Positions 13,047 to 25,145 of a DNA stretch of 64,000 bases are shown here, in pieces; position 1 is the stretch's first letter; each line of letters starts with the position of its first letter. The stretch comes from Saturnia japonica. Lineage: Eukaryota; Arthropoda; Insecta; Lepidoptera; Saturniidae. Below the pieces are notes generated by a model that worked only from the letters and a program-made list of their open reading frames with translations, ran no database searches and was not told the origin of the DNA. The stretch is taken from assembly GCA_033032175.1 (NCBI GenBank), contig CM065326.1, positions 10,868,001-10,932,000 of the forward strand, written 5' to 3'. Made by a program: the position numbers and the translations under genes.

Positions 13047-14306
13047 CGTGACCATACGTCCCGTTTTGAACGGGACTGTCCCTTTTTACGGTTATATGTC
13101 CCGTTGTCCCCAATAAAAGCTCCGGGCCACAAAATTGTCCCGTTTTCCGAAAGCACGTGAAAATTATGGAGCTTATCGGACGCGAGTGATGCAGGACTCA
13201 GTGTTGTTCGGGTCAGATAGCACAAAGTTACCAAGGACTGCACATGCACAAAAAGTAACATTTTGGGCACAAAAGTAACGCATTATCATAATTATTGGCG
13301 AAAAAACACATTTTTATCCTTTTTATGCAACAAATGAGTACTTACCTGCACTTTTTTACATATTTTTATTTTGATATTGAACAACATTAACGGAGCTATT
13401 AACGTCACTTACTTTGTCTAGATTCAGTACCTATTTATTCACCTAGTTTTATTTACCACTAAGCTTAGTCAAACAAGATCACAATTAACTAGGGTAGACA
13501 AGGTTTACAAACTACAAACAAACCTGCTGCTTGCACTGACAGTGCATGATTTGGGTTTATATCTATGTACATTACTGCTCCCATGTTGCCCTTTCCTTAT
13601 TTCGTGAGACCAGAGAGAGAGAGAGACCAGATAACATTTTACAAAAATACCGAGGCCACCTCGAAAAAATACTTAAATATACAACAAAAATACGATTTTC
13701 AAAAAACCAAAACCACGAAGAAAATTTTGGTATTGGACTCCACTTTTCTAAATACCGTTGTTGAAAACTAGGCATTGTGTCTAGACGAAAATGGAATAAA
13801 AACAAAGAAAAAACGGTTCTATTTCGGTTCCTATATTACGACAAAAAATTACCTACTAATTTCTGGGAAATTCCTGAAATATCGAAAGAACTCAAGGTAT
13901 TAAGATCAGTATATAAAAAAAAAATCATTGTACGTATATAAAAAAATATTACTTGATACTAAAATAAGGTTGTATAAAATAAGGACCGGTTGTATAAGCC
14001 TTCCTCAGGTAGTCGCCAAATTACAAAACATTGTACTTTAGACAGGACCCCTCAGGGTGGTCTCGCGAAATAAGCGCGCGTTCAGTAGTTCAATGGTTAA
14101 AGGCATAGAGGTAGTTCGTATAGTACAGACATATTAATAAAACTTACATTGATGTGTTTATTATGAATTGGACTGACTGACTTTTAAATTATATTTTACT
14201 TATTTTATTAGTAACTCTGAATTTTCCCACGACAGAAAAACGTTTTTTTATCGTCTGCCGGAAATAAACTGATGTCCCGTTTTGAGTAAAAAACTAAATG
14301 GTCACG
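13047..14306. mobile_element. Candidate DNA element with GTGACCAT ends
   Basis: CGTGACCATACGTCCCGTTT starts the block. The reverse complement of the right end reads CGTGACCATTTAG and soon after AAAACGGGAC. The GTCCCGTTTT word recurs near both ends. A target duplication is not convincing (ATGAGTAT against TTAGGTAT). Confidence 0.35.
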
Positions 14307-14309
14307 TTA

Positions 14310-16340
14310 GGTATGAAACTTTTAGATTTTCCAAACTTTCGTTGAAAATATTTTGCCAATCAACAATAGGTGTTTTCTGGCAACCACCGCCTTGCGTTTA
14401 AAACTTACCGGAAATACACGTTTGTCACTTTCCGCAAACTCCATGCTAACACTACTACACAACACACAACCGTCCAACAGCATAACTTCAAACTACAACT
14501 CTGAACTTGAGCGAACTCGACACTGATTTCCAAACCTGCCCTCCGCATATCGACAGCGAATTTCAAACTTCATATTCACGGCAGACGTCGAAAAGATAGC
14601 AGCTGCATATTATTGCTTTATTCTAGTATACGGGCAGAAATTACTTCACTCAATTTTTACTGATTCTGCTATCCATTATCGAAAGAAACTGCGATAAATA
14701 TTTAATTATACATAATTTAATTACGAGATTGATAGCCGTTCTAATGTGTGAAGGATCGGTTTGTGCGATTTGGTCAACGCGTTCGAACTCCTTTGATTCG
14801 GAGTCGATTACCGCTCGGTATCGCCACTGGAGCGATCTCAGGCCAACTAGCAAGTTTCTGCCAAAGCGCCAGAACAACCCGTCTACATATCGACGGTTGG
14901 ACGATCAGTTCCAGTGTTTGGCGATTGTGTAGTATCAACATCAAACCTCTACAAACGCTTGGGTAAAATAGGTAAGCCAAGCATCAGTGTCCACACGTTC
15001 CCGAGTGTGCTACTCCTAGCGTGTTTTGGAAGTGCAACCATGACGGACGTCGAGCTTTTGTCGGTTATAACATTTGGTTTAACCATTTTTTTTGTGTAGT
15101 TGTTTTTCGATTATTTAATTCGCGCAAGCGCTTACCACAAACTCCTTTGATTTGTGCATCAAATATCGAATTAGCTCGGATCGGTGGCAAGCCAAGCCTA
15201 ACGCCCTATCCACACGTCTGAATTTGTTAATGTTTGCCGAGCTTTGGCAAGCGTGTGTTTAAACATCTACGGCCACTCCATCGCTTGACATCATAATTAT
15301 GGGGTTGTGGTCAGACGCTTATTAGACAACGATAAATCGATGTTTAAAAACGACTAGTAACAATAATTCAATAACTTACCTGCAGAGTTTTTGACCGGAT
15401 CTTGATTTATCGTGTCAGTTTTTATTTTAATTCATAAACTTGGTTACACTTTTTGCGCGATGTAGTTTGATAATTGATTATTTTGCATATGTGAAGTGGA
15501 TCATAAATAGTGCCTACCTAAAACATACAATTCTAGTTGCAACAAAAACTCCCTGGAGAGTCAAACAAGAGATCTACCATCTTATTAGAGCGATGTTTGA
15601 AGATTAGATAAATAGTGCAAAGTTATCATAACTTCATGCATTTTTGGAAAAACATGAACAGTTTCATCTTCTACAATCCCACAATGGCCAGAAATCCAAG
15701 CTAAAATTACTTCTAAACCAAGGTTTTTGATATTTAAACGATAATTCTCTGGTTTTTTTTTAATTTAAAGGAAAATATGATTTGGATCGATAGGGAATTT
15801 AAAAATATCCTGCAGAGCTCATAGAATCCGACCACGACAAAACACTCTTGATCTTTTTTGACTATTTTGATTTGACAACTATAATGCTTAGCACCAAAAA
15901 ATGGAAACAGGAAAATCCCTTTCTCTTTCGTTATTCATACTTTTGCATGTCTCCCTTTCAGTTTGTAATGAAAGACGAAACGAAATATCCCAAATCCTTT
16001 TAGTTGTTCCCGCTACGTATAGAAACAAGAAATCTTCAAACGGTAAATGAATAGAATATTAATTTTAAAAGCCATCTTAATTAAGATAAAAAACGGGAAA
16101 TATAATGGACGATCAAATAAGGGAATGGTAAAGGCGCGGGCATAGGGACGGCATAACAACACAACAATTAACCGAAAACGTTTTCCTTTATTTTCCAAAT
16201 TAATTCTACAATAGGATAAAAGTGAGCCTTTATGATTTAAATCTTTTATAAAATTCCGTTCGTAGATTCAGCGGAAAAGCAATTAACGTTAAAAAAACGG
16301 GTTAGGATAAATAAAACCAATAGCCAGACGGGAAATAGAA
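14310..16340. other. Intergenic, no gene recognised
   Basis: The part 14730-15300 has more GC and several overlapping open frames, none with a domain. The words CCACACGT and GCCAAGC recur, suggesting an unidentified repeat. A short reversed piece of the CCAGGGAGTTTT repeat lies at 15540-15615. Confidence 0.4.
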
Positions 16341-16479
16341 AATACTCTACCAGCATATGCTATGGTTTCACCACGATGTTTTCTCTTCACCGAAAGCCCA
16401 GGCTCGTTTGCTTTCTTGTGGCGAGTAGGGTCTTCAGAGCTCCATAGGGCGGGGGTAAAGAGGGTAGGGTATAGAAAAT

Positions 16480-16735
16480 TTTCTTTGGAGATTTTTCTCT
16501 AATTGGAGCAGTCCGACTAGTGGAAAACCTCCAACCTATAGAAGAACGCAACAAAATACCCTAGTGTTGTGTTCTTGCGATGAGTAGGGTTTCCAGAACT
16601 GTTTGGGGAAGGGGGGTTCAAGGTCGAGTGTGATACCTATGGCATTACAGGTGTTAATAGGCTACGGTAGCCGCTTATCATCAGGCGAGCCGTTTGCCTG
16701 TTTGCCACCTTTGTTATATAAAAAAAGCTACTGCT
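16480..16735 (+). mobile_element. SINE-like repeat, CTTGTTTGCCACC family
   Basis: It shares the TTTGGAGATTTTTCTCTAAT start, the AGTAGGGTTTCCAGAAC middle and the GCCTGTTTGCCACC end plus an A-rich tail with the copy at 9700. It is followed directly by a reversed tRNA-derived repeat. Confidence 0.7.
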
Positions 16736-16810
16736 GGGATTCGAACTTACGTCGATGGACGCGGTGTCCATATCTGTACACGCTACCACTGAGCATTAAC
16801 AATGGATTCG
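16735..16810 (-). mobile_element. tRNA-derived SINE head, reversed
   Basis: The reverse complement reads GCTCAGTGGTAGCGTGTACA, then GTAAGTTCGAATCCCAGCAG, which gives the A and B boxes of a tRNA promoter. No acceptor-stem pairing was seen. Confidence 0.6.
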
Positions 16811-17049
16811 TGATTCCAATTCGTGTGCTCGGATATTTTGTGTAATAACAACTTTTTGAAAATTGTTATTATTAATCTTCCAACAAGACATACATTTCAC
16901 TAAAATAAAAAGTACAAAACATGCTTAAATTAGAATCTCAGTGTTGCCTTAATTTAAGTTTGTTCTAAAATGCTAAAAATAAGTAGTGTAAATAAGTTTA
17001 AACGTACCTACACAAAATTAAGAGAATAAAGATAAATTACTTAGATAAT

Positions 17050-17745
17050 TAAAACTTAGATACCACACTACACAGGTGTTTTTAAACAAAAACATTGTGT
17101 CTGTAGCATTTGTAACTTTGACCAAGTATGTGAATTTTGGGTTCCTTGCATAAGCAAGTTACTGTTGTATTTTTTTTTGATTCTATTCACGTAGGAGAAG
17201 TGCCCCAAATTTATTTTAAAAGTTTTAGATTTAAATGGTACAAATGATGTTCTTCTGGGTAAATTGTAAGAAGTGTTAAGGTTTATTTGATTTAACAAAT
17301 GAGGACTGTCTAGCATAGCATTTGCTAGCTTGTATAAGAATTTATGGTCTAACATTAGTTACGGTCCATTAAGGAATTGATTTCAAAGTGTTTACGACGA
17401 TCGTGATAAGATTGCAGAGTTTTGGTCAAGTTCAACTGGTAGACTATATGCCATAAAAATCTTTTTTGTACACTTTAAAGACGATTCTTATATACTGAGT
17501 AAAGGGGCGACCAGACAGTACTTGCCATATTTTAGAATAGAACGGATGTAACTGTTAAAAACTAAAAATTTGGACTTTACTTATTTGACCTCTTTACAAT
17601 TGCGAAGCAAATACCCCAGCATTTTATAACATTTGGTTACAATTTTATCTATATGTAAATTTAAATTAAGATGATTGTCTAAATAAATACCTAGATCTTT
17701 AACATAATCGATCCTCTGCAGAATTTAGAGGTTTAACAAATAGGC
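17050..17745 (-). mobile_element. LINE reverse transcriptase C-terminal fragment, minus strand
   Basis: Reading the minus strand gives VKDLGIYLDNHLNLNLHID and KCYKMLGYLLRNCKEVK (about 17700-17590), then a shifted frame with DHKFLYKLANAMLDSP and YNLPRRTSFVPFKSKTFKIN (17350-17200). These are the thumb and C-terminal parts of a non-LTR reverse transcriptase. Confidence 0.75.
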
Positions 17746-17889
17746 TACAGGTAAATCTTTTTTATTCTAGTTTTCTTTAAAAAAAAATTCTTTACAAAAT
17801 TGGAATGAATATTTTGATGAAGGAAGAAAATAAAAAGTTACAGTCAATAGTGTCAGCCTCTTCATAGAACATGGTTTAGTGAACGTAAT

Positions 17890-18400
17890 CATCATACGAT
17901 ATTTACGGTATTTTGCTTTTGGGTTCAGCAGCTTAGGTAGATACCATTATCATATTAAAAAAGCGGGCAATTCGAGCAATGTACAGCATGAGACCTCGCG
18001 AATCACTAAAGAACAAATTCCAGGAATTTGGTATGTTAACTTTGCCCTCCCAATAAATCCTTGATAACTTAATGTATATTCGCAAAAACTTAGTCAAGCT
18101 AGATTTTGTCAAAGATCAGCACAATTTTAATATTACTAGAAATAGAGATAAATTAGTCGTACCGTGTTTTAGACTTAGTAAGACTAATAAAAGTTTTTTA
18201 GGTAATAGTGTTAGGTTCTTTAGTAAGATCCCGAAGCACATTACTGATTTGCCGCACAACAAGTTCAAGGACCATGTCAAGCGGGTTTTACTGTCAAATG
18301 GTTATTATAGAGTGAGAGAGGGTGACTGTGCATCCACTAAATTATTATTATTATTGTACCTGTTATATTAACACTTGAACAGTTGAAAAAAGAAGAAGAT
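17890..18400 (+). mobile_element. LINE C-terminal fragment, plus strand
   Basis: The plus strand gives AIRAMYSMRPRESLKNKFQE and LTLPSQ (about 17965-18055). The frame at 18072-18371 follows with LMYIRKNLVKLDFVKDQHNF, RNRDKLVVPCFRLSKTNKSF, KIPKHITDLPHNKFKDHVKR and GYYRV. This is the 3' part of a lepidopteran-style LINE ORF2. It faces the minus-strand fragment just upstream. Confidence 0.8.
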
Positions 18401-18529
18401 AAACCCGATCGAGTTTCTTACCGGTTCTTGTCGATGTGTGGGATATTTTTCGAACCGGCAGTAGTGTTTTGACGTTCATAAGTAGTGCCTTCTTAGGGCC
18501 TAAATTGAATAAAGATTATTTATATTTTT

Positions 18530-18870
18530 TTATTGTTATAAAACAAATCCCCTGCCGCGTCTGTCTGTCTGAACGTGATAAACTGAAATACTACCGAACG
18601 GATTTTCATTCGGTTTTCATCAATGAAGGGAGTGCTTCTTAAGGAAGATGTACGTGTATAATTTACTAAGGTTGTTATGTAAATTGGCTGAAATATGACG
18701 ATGTTTGTTGAAAATGTCGGAGAAAATCATGCCGAGTGGGAACTTTACTGGCTGGCGTGCGCCGGGTAACCCAAACTCAAGAGTTACATGTATTACAGAA
18801 TTACTCCTCTTAAACTTATGCATATTATGTGCTCTGCTACACGTGCGAAGCCGGGGCGGGTTGCTAGTGT
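18530..18870 (-). repeat. Diverged lepidopteran-style repeat
   Basis: The block has CTGCCGCGTCTGTCTGTCTG, GAACGGATTTTCATTCGG and, near the end, TACACGTGCGAAGCCGGGGC plus GGTTGCTAGT. Similar words occur reversed near 56095-56180 and 56960-57040. It directly precedes the pogo-like MITE. Confidence 0.5.
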
Positions 18871-18877
18871 GATAATA

Positions 18878-19052
18878 CAGTGTAAACTCTTTATAACGAT
18901 AAACTCCCTATAACGTTGAAGTGAGCCCAACTTGGTTGGTTTGCGTTAAAACCCACATATTGAAACTCCACTCCATATAACGACAACTCTCTACATATAT
19001 AACGACAAAAAATGCTCAGTCCCTTGAGTTTCGTTATGAAGAGTTTACACTG
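18878..19052. mobile_element. Pogo-like MITE
   Basis: The 22-base terminal repeats CAGTGTAAACTCTTTATAAC(GA) and, reversed, CAGTGTAAACTCTTCATAAC(GA) differ at one position. TA flanks both ends (18876-18877 and 19053-19054). The TATAACGA ends are typical of pogo/Tigger-type Tc1-mariner elements. The 175 bp contain no frame. Confidence 0.88.
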
Positions 19053-19370
19053 TATATTATAATCCCTTTGGATTTAACATGATTAGATGAATGACATTTA
19101 TTTATATATACGTATTAGTACATGGCATGTGAATTGGTAATTAAACGCATCGCCTTTTTATTGAAAATAAAAACTGAGAGACTTTGCAATATTAAGATAA
19201 TAAAACCCCGTCCAGTTATTCAATTTAAAAATTGTCGTCCAGATTATCTGGATATATGAAAGAATGTAATATGTCGGACACGTGGGTGGAATGGGACGGC
19301 TGTTGGGATGAGAATGCTTTTCTTAAACGTTTAATTTTATGATTTGTCCGTTTGTGTACACGTGTAGACA

Positions 19371-19487
19371 CATTAGCGTAGTTAGCGAATTTTTTTTGGG
19401 GGGAGTGGGGTTCAGCCACTCTATAATTTTAATTTCGGTAAATTAATGAGAAATCACCCCCCCCCCCCCCCCCCCGCTACGCCAATG
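19371..19487. mobile_element. Small hAT-like remnant with a poly-C tract
   Basis: CATTAGCGTAGTTAGCG at the left and CGCTACGCCAATG at the right form inverted ends of the (CA)TTGGCGTAGC type known in insect hAT elements. A run of about 20 C (19457-19475) and a G-rich stretch (19396-19411) face each other inside. No clear 8 bp duplication was found. Confidence 0.5.
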
Positions 19488-20744
19488 CCGGTAAAAATAA
19501 TTATAACGTAAATAATACACAAGTTATTTAACCGTAAATGTATTATGTAATTTTGTCAGCATTTTAGATGATGTAGTTTAGTTCCTAATAAAGAATGTGC
19601 ATTTTCACAAAAACTCGGTGGACATTTTGAAAAAGGGAACCGTTATCTTGTTACAGCTATGTTTGAAGATTACAAGAAAAACTAGAAAAATAGTCTATTA
19701 CGTGACGTTGGCAGAAATGTGGATGAACATAGTTGCCATTAAATAAAAATATCAAGGAGAAGAACACGACCCAGGCTATTTTTAACCCCCAACGCAAACA
19801 GAGGGGTGTTATCAGCGTAACATAATTATGTGTCTGTAGTCATTTAGGTCCCAAGCGGATGAACCAAGATTGATTCAGTTTTTCTGCTTCAAAGGTTTCT
19901 TACCTATGATTAAAATAAATCTATTAAGCCGTTCGCAAATCATCAGCTCTTTTTTAGTTGATGAAGGGATGTGAACAATTTTCCCAGATTTGATCAATTA
20001 CAAATTTGGTTTGGTATATTGCAGTAACTTTCTCATTGGAACGGTTACAATGAATAGGTTACTAGTGTCTAGAGTTTTCTTAAACATTTAATTTACCTAT
20101 TTATTAACTCGACGCTACATTTGATTAAAATGAATTGCGTTCAAGTAAATAATTAACCTTCCATATTATAAAACAGGAGTGGTTCGATAACAAAGAGCCT
20201 TGACCCAGTTATCTCGGGAACGGGACCTTGTGGGCTGTGGCCGAGCGAAACATCACGGGCTACGGGCCCACCTGTATAGGAGTCAACCTTAACCTATAAA
20301 ATGCCATCTCTCTCACATTTACTATTGCGAATAATGTTAATAATTTGAAGTGACCTCGAGTCAGGGACGCCGTCAAGTTGTTTCGACTCTTACTTTGATC
20401 ATGAGCTTGATGAAATCTTTACACGGCTAAAGGAAATTTTCTATTATACATTATCCACCAGTCTAAAGATGAAAAGATATTGCCATGGATTTAGCGGTAT
20501 GTTGTAGCCAAGAGTAACTTCCCATTCAATGTTTAACAAGTTATCAATTTCCGTGATATTAACACTACGCAACAGGCGAGATTGTGGGTAAATCCTAACT
20601 TATAATACAATACAAAGCCTTGAGCTGGATGTAATGGGTAGTCCAACACACGAAGTCACTGTTTCTTTCGTTTAAACATAATCTTAGTATACTTCCTTAC
20701 TTCGTATACCTAGAAAACTATAATATATATAATAAATGCTACGA

Positions 20745-20800
20745 TAAGATAGGATAGCATGGATAGGATAGGATAGTACAGATAAGATAGGATATGGCGG
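20745..20800. repeat. GATAGGATA microsatellite-like tract
   Basis: Imperfect tandem GATAAGATAG and GATAGGATAG units fill about 55 bases just before the LINE 3' end at 20820. Confidence 0.7.
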
Positions 20801-20819
20801 TATCATGTAACGTCTGTAT

Positions 20820-21180
20820 CATGGTGAGTGTTCTCAAGAGCTGTTCAATCTAATAGGTACCCTGATCTCCCATCCACAACAGAATCACACGCGATGGGCT
20901 TCAGAGTCACAGTTTTACGGTAACCTCCATCTCGGCACGAACTAAAAAGATCTCTATGACTTATCTTTGTCGTACCGTGAAGCTGTGGAACCATCTCCCG
21001 GGCAGTGTGTTCCCTCCTTCTTACGACATCCGGTCCTTTAAGCGTAACGTGAAGAGTTATTTACGAAAGCCGGCATAACAGCGGCGACCGTCGAAGGATA
21101 TAAAAACCCCCGGTGGTCGCCGTTGTGTTTAGACTGTGCTGTGCTTATTATCAGGGGTAGTAACTTATTAAGTTCAACCA
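20820..21180 (+). mobile_element. LINE ORF2 3' end
   Basis: The frame includes CRTVKLWNHLPGSVFPPSYD and FKRNVKSYLRKPA, the end of a Jockey-type ORF2, followed by a 3' UTR (GGTGGTCGCCGTTGTGTTTAG). Related fragments lie at 9000-9330, 12150-12300, 23740-23890, 32650-33015, 51170-51345, 56230-56890 and 60220-60345, so this is the commonest LINE family in the window. Confidence 0.8.
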
Positions 21181-21454
21181 AAATATAAATATGACGGCGA
21201 TTGTCAGCGATAAAAGAGCTGAGATCTAACGGTTACCAAGCTATGGAGCTGATCTTTTGATTACAGCTGTAGAAATGTTCGCTCTTCAAACCATTTGTTA
21301 CGATGAAAAAATTTCACTCTAAAGGAGGAGAAATTAAAATAAATATTTATTGACATAATAAATACTAAATTCACGTAAATATTTCCCCGACCGCATGAAG
21401 GCTTACTGTCATAGCAATCATGATTGATGGCTGTCTTCTGCATAGCAATGAGTA

Positions 21455-22557
21455 TAACCTAAAGGTAACATGTCATTGATATGCAGAAGAAACAGAGTGG
21501 GCGAAAGCAGAACCTTGAGGAACTCCAGCGTTTATCGACATGAACTGGAAGAACACAAATTGTGCGTTCATGTAGAAAGCCGGAGATCCAGTTGCAGAGG
21601 TTGTCGGGAAGTCAATTGTCACACACACACACTTATCGTTATCGTTAGGTATAATTATAAAATGTAATTAATGTACTACTTCTTAATTGGCACTTTAGAA
21701 TTACATATTCAAATTATTTTACAATTTTTAAAACGTGCTGTGAAGTTTGTTTAACTTAATTAAATAAATAAAGTCCGTACGCCGGAAGTTTGGAGAGACG
21801 TCCATGGTGTTAAACATTATCAAAAGCCTTCGCTATGTCAATACTGACGCCAGAGCCTCACCATGCTTATCAATTGCCTTCCCCTAGCAGTGCAATACAT
21901 ACATACGCCTGAAGATCACCCGTTGATCGATTCTAGCGAAAACCATATTGACGATCATCAATCAAAGACAAAGAATGATCCTCTATGTATCGGACAAGCT
22001 GGCTGTTGTTAATCTGGTACAACACTGAGTTTACGGCAAATGGACGTTAATTGATAGAGTCTGATCTATCCGCCTTCTTGGGAATCAGTTGCACATTAGC
22101 CACTCTCCAAACCTGAGCCACGACACCAGAAATGTAGGATAGACGGTAAAAGCACATCAACACTGGAGCCAACTCTGCTGCACATTTTTTAAGTACCATC
22201 GCTGGGATACCGTCTGGACCACTGGACTTCCGAACATCGAGCGATCGCAATTTCCTAAGCACGTTTCATTATTGGCTGAACCGTAACTCGGATATTGCAA
22301 CACCGCAAATGGGAATTATAGGCTGTTGAGCGTTACGATCATCGAGCCGGGAATCCATCAGAGAGCCTCAGCGGGAGTAACGCTAGACAACATAAATTAG
22401 CTTGCACGGCATTGGCCAGACTCCAGTAAACTCGACTGTTAGCTTGTTGGCTTACGAGATTATGGCCTATTCGTGAAATACGCTTGACAAAACCCTTCAG
22501 TATCCTAAATGGAACTAGATTTATATTATTAAATTACGACTTAGAAAATGTTATGTA
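21455..22557 (-). mobile_element. Old LINE reverse transcriptase fragment, minus strand, twice interrupted
   Basis: On the minus strand, reverse transcriptase motifs run in order. They are VYWSLANAVQANLC (about 22440-22395), KSSGPDGIPAMVLKKCAAEL (about 22226-22165), RYIEDHSLSLIDDRQYGFR (about 22000-21945), SIDIAKAFD (about 21850), LSKLPAYGL (about 21795-21772), then NLCNWISGFLHERT (about 21610-21565) and AGVPQGS (about 21530). Stops and frameshifts are scattered. A short element (21621-21772) separates the last two blocks, and the R1-like LINE abuts the upstream end. Confidence 0.8.
21621..21772 (+). mobile_element. Short A-rich-tailed retroelement inserted in the old LINE
   Basis: The block starts after a (CA)n run and ends in an AATAAATAAA-type tail. 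AAGTC occurs at both junctions (near 21610 and 21770), a likely short target-site duplication. A second copy at 28728-28862 shares the core (ATCGTTATCGTTAGGTAT, then TGTACTACTTCTTAAT) and the same tail. Removing it rejoins two contiguous reverse transcriptase blocks. Confidence 0.65.
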
Positions 22558-22572
22558 GGAATGGAATTGATG

Positions 22573-23588
22573 AGTGCTGCGTGCAGCGCAGCGTGTGGTG
22601 GCGCTGAGAGCCATCCGCGGGTACAGATCGGTGTCCGCGGGGGCGGCCTTTGTGCTCGCCGGCTCCCCGCCGTGGGAGTTGGAAGCGGAGGTGCTCGCCG
22701 CCGTGTATAGGGACACGGTGGCAAGGAAGGAAAGAAGGGGCCTCCAGCTCCCACAGAGGTGGCAAATATGAGGAGGGCACTAAAGGAGGGGGTGATTGGT
22801 AGATGGGGGGAGGACCTGGCGGACGCGCGGTATGGTAAATATACCATAGACGCCGTCCGTCCGGTCCTAAGAGAGTGGTGTGTTAGGGAGCGTGGCTCCC
22901 TCACGTATCGACTGGTGCAGGTGCTGTCCGGACATGGTTGTTTCGGATGGTTCCTGCACCGGATCGCACGGAGGGAGTCGACCACCACGTGTCATGAGTG
23001 CGGTGCTGCCAATGATAACGCACAGCACACTCTTTCAGAGTGTGCTGCGTGGGAGAGCCAGCGCCGGGCTCTGACCGCGGTGGTAGGAGGGGACCTCTCG
23101 CTCCCGAGTGTGGTTCGCGCCATGCTTGGCAGCGAGAGGTCGTGGGAGGCGATGGCCTCCTTCTGCGAGGAAGTTATATCGCAGAAGGAGGCCGCGGAGA
23201 GGGCACGCGAGGATGATTCTCTGAGCGGTCCTCTCCGCCAAAGACGAACGGGCGGCAGGAGAAGGCGATTCGTCCGCCAACTCCCGTCGCCTTAGTTGAA
23301 CCAGGGAAGACGGGGAGGGGGGGACCCGTCTTCCCATTGCACAGGTTCGGCAGCTGTGGGAGACAGTTAGGGTTGTACCGAATTGTCTCCCTTATGCGGT
23401 GGCCCGGCAGAAGTAGCTGGGCCTGCCGCCGGGGCGACGTGGTTGAATGCAACTACGAGCCCACATCGCCCCTCTAAGGCGACTGAGGTACACCGTGGAG
23501 TTTTAGTGAGTAAGAGTCTCACATAACCACTCATCCTCCCCCGGGCGGGTGTGTACCCATGACCGGTTTCTCCACGTTAAAAAAAAAA
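22573..23588 (+). mobile_element. 5'-truncated R1-like non-LTR retrotransposon
   Basis: This roughly 1 kb GC-rich block sits in AT-rich DNA. It is bounded by a perfect direct repeat of 15-16 bases (GGAATGGAATTGATG at 22558-22572 and 23590-23604) and ends in an 11-base poly(A). These are signs of target-primed reverse transcription. The coding content is the C-terminal part of an R1-clade ORF2: QRVVALRAIRGYRSVS and PPWELEAEVLA in one frame, then RWGEDLADARYGKYTIDAVR, LVQVLSGHGCFG and the zinc-knuckle-like CHECGAANDNAQHTLSECAAW in another. A frameshift lies near 22740. Confidence 0.92.
22759..23295 (+). pseudogene. C-terminal fragment of R1-like LINE ORF2
   Basis: The frame of 178 codons covers the end of an R1-type ORF2. 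It includes the CxxC...H...C knuckle (CHECG...HTLSEC) near residues 75-95 and a basic tail (RRTGGRRRRF). The upstream part of the same protein (22574-22771) is in another reading frame, so the copy is frameshifted as well as truncated. It is not a host gene. Confidence 0.85.
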
Positions 23589-23739
23589 AGGAATGGAATT
23601 GATGGGATGCGGTTTTGCGTTTCTAAAGCAACTAGTGTCTATCCAGTAATTAAGGCAAGGGATCTTGTACTCGACTGGGTCACGACCTTCATGCACAAGG
23701 TGGTAAACCCATTACATTGACCCTCGTTTGGATTGTCGC

Positions 23740-23890
23740 GTTTCAGGTTCAGCCGGTGTATATCCAGCTGCCTTGCATGCCGGCATGATGGCGGCGACTG
23801 TCCATAGATTTTCGTTTTTCGATGGTCGCCGTTGTTTTTAGATTATACTTTACTTACCATCAGGCTCAGCCGTCAGGTGAGCAAAAGAAT
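23740..23890 (+). repeat. LINE 3' UTR fragment
   Basis: GGCGGCGACTGTCCATAG and GATGGTCGCCGTTG match the 3' UTR of the LINE family at 20820-21180. A related fragment in the same orientation is at 60220-60345. Confidence 0.55.
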
Positions 23891-23894
23891 AACT

Positions 23895-25145
23895 TTTTTA
23901 ACAAATCTTTGTCACAAAATACCTTATTGTGGCTTATGTATCAGAGATAGGCATATGCTATCGCTGACTTTTTTTTAAATATACTAAGGACCAATATTAT
24001 TGTTGAACATTGTATTTCCGTTTCATTAAAGTTTACGCCAGCGCACGCGGTTAAATCAGTTCGGGAGGGCCTCGACTTACGTAACAAAAATCAATATTTA
24101 AGGCTACCTGGGCGTTGAAGCCTAGAGTCTGGCTATCATATACAAAAAGAATTTTTCGAATCCGACTGGAAGTTCCAGAGATTAGTTTGTTTAAACAAAC
24201 AAACAAAAAACTTTTCCGCTTTAAACATAATATATTGATAATGATTCACTGACTTAGAATACTCTAAACATCTTAATTAGTTTGTCTAGATAATGTTTGT
24301 TTATTCCAAGTTAATATTATCATTAAATAGATAGAGTCAGTAATTTCATACACGTAAAGTAATTCTATGATGACTGCTTAGCCTAAGCCCTAGAAAAAAG
24401 GATAATTACATGTACTCTAGATCTCACCTAATATTCAGTGCTGTATTAAGCTGAAATACATATTAAAATTGGTTCAGTACTTTTAGTGCGATCGAAAAAA
24501 CACAATAAAACTGCAACGCAGGAATGGAAGACGTACCAGCTTCTTGGTACACGTAAAAGGTTTCAGGATCTTGTACCAGGTAAAAGTTATACTGGCGCTG
24601 GTACGCAATAATACCAATTTTAAATTTTCATCAAGGGCGTTTTCTTCAATGAAAGCAAAAAAAGGTCATCCGGGGCGGCACCAATGAGCTGTACCAACGA
24701 TTTTTTTTAATACCAACTTTTCGTGACAGTTATACCAGGAATATTGTTTTTCTGCTTTAACTTTTAAATATTTTTCAGAGGTGAAGCCGCGGCCGTTGAG
24801 TGCTCGCATTTTAATGTAGGGTGTGGTTGGTAATTGGTATAGCGCTAGTACACGACGCGATTCAATTTAGTGCTCAAAATTACTATAAATTAATCTATCT
24901 TTGCCGCTTAGGTCAAATGTTCAATAGACTTTTGCGGTCACAAACAGTTAAAGACAACAGTTTACTATCTTTATTTAGTAAAAAAAAACAGCCCTTTGCC
25001 TAAAAACCATAGAGATTTGTGTATAAAGTTTATCATTTTAATTTACCGAAAAGTTGTTGGTAAAGAAAAACAATCATTGCGAATAAATGAGAAAACAAAT
25101 TATATATTTTTCTAGACCACATATATAAGGTATTTGAAGCGGGAC
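23895..25145. other. Intergenic, no gene recognised
   Basis: Between 24530 and 24740 the words GGTAC and GTACC recur many times and form small palindromes. A 60-codon frame at 24821 has no domain. Confidence 0.4.

Noticed and set aside
22551..22988. 145-codon minus-strand open frame, rich in Pro, Arg and Ser
   Set aside because: It is an antisense shadow of the GC-rich R1-like LINE.
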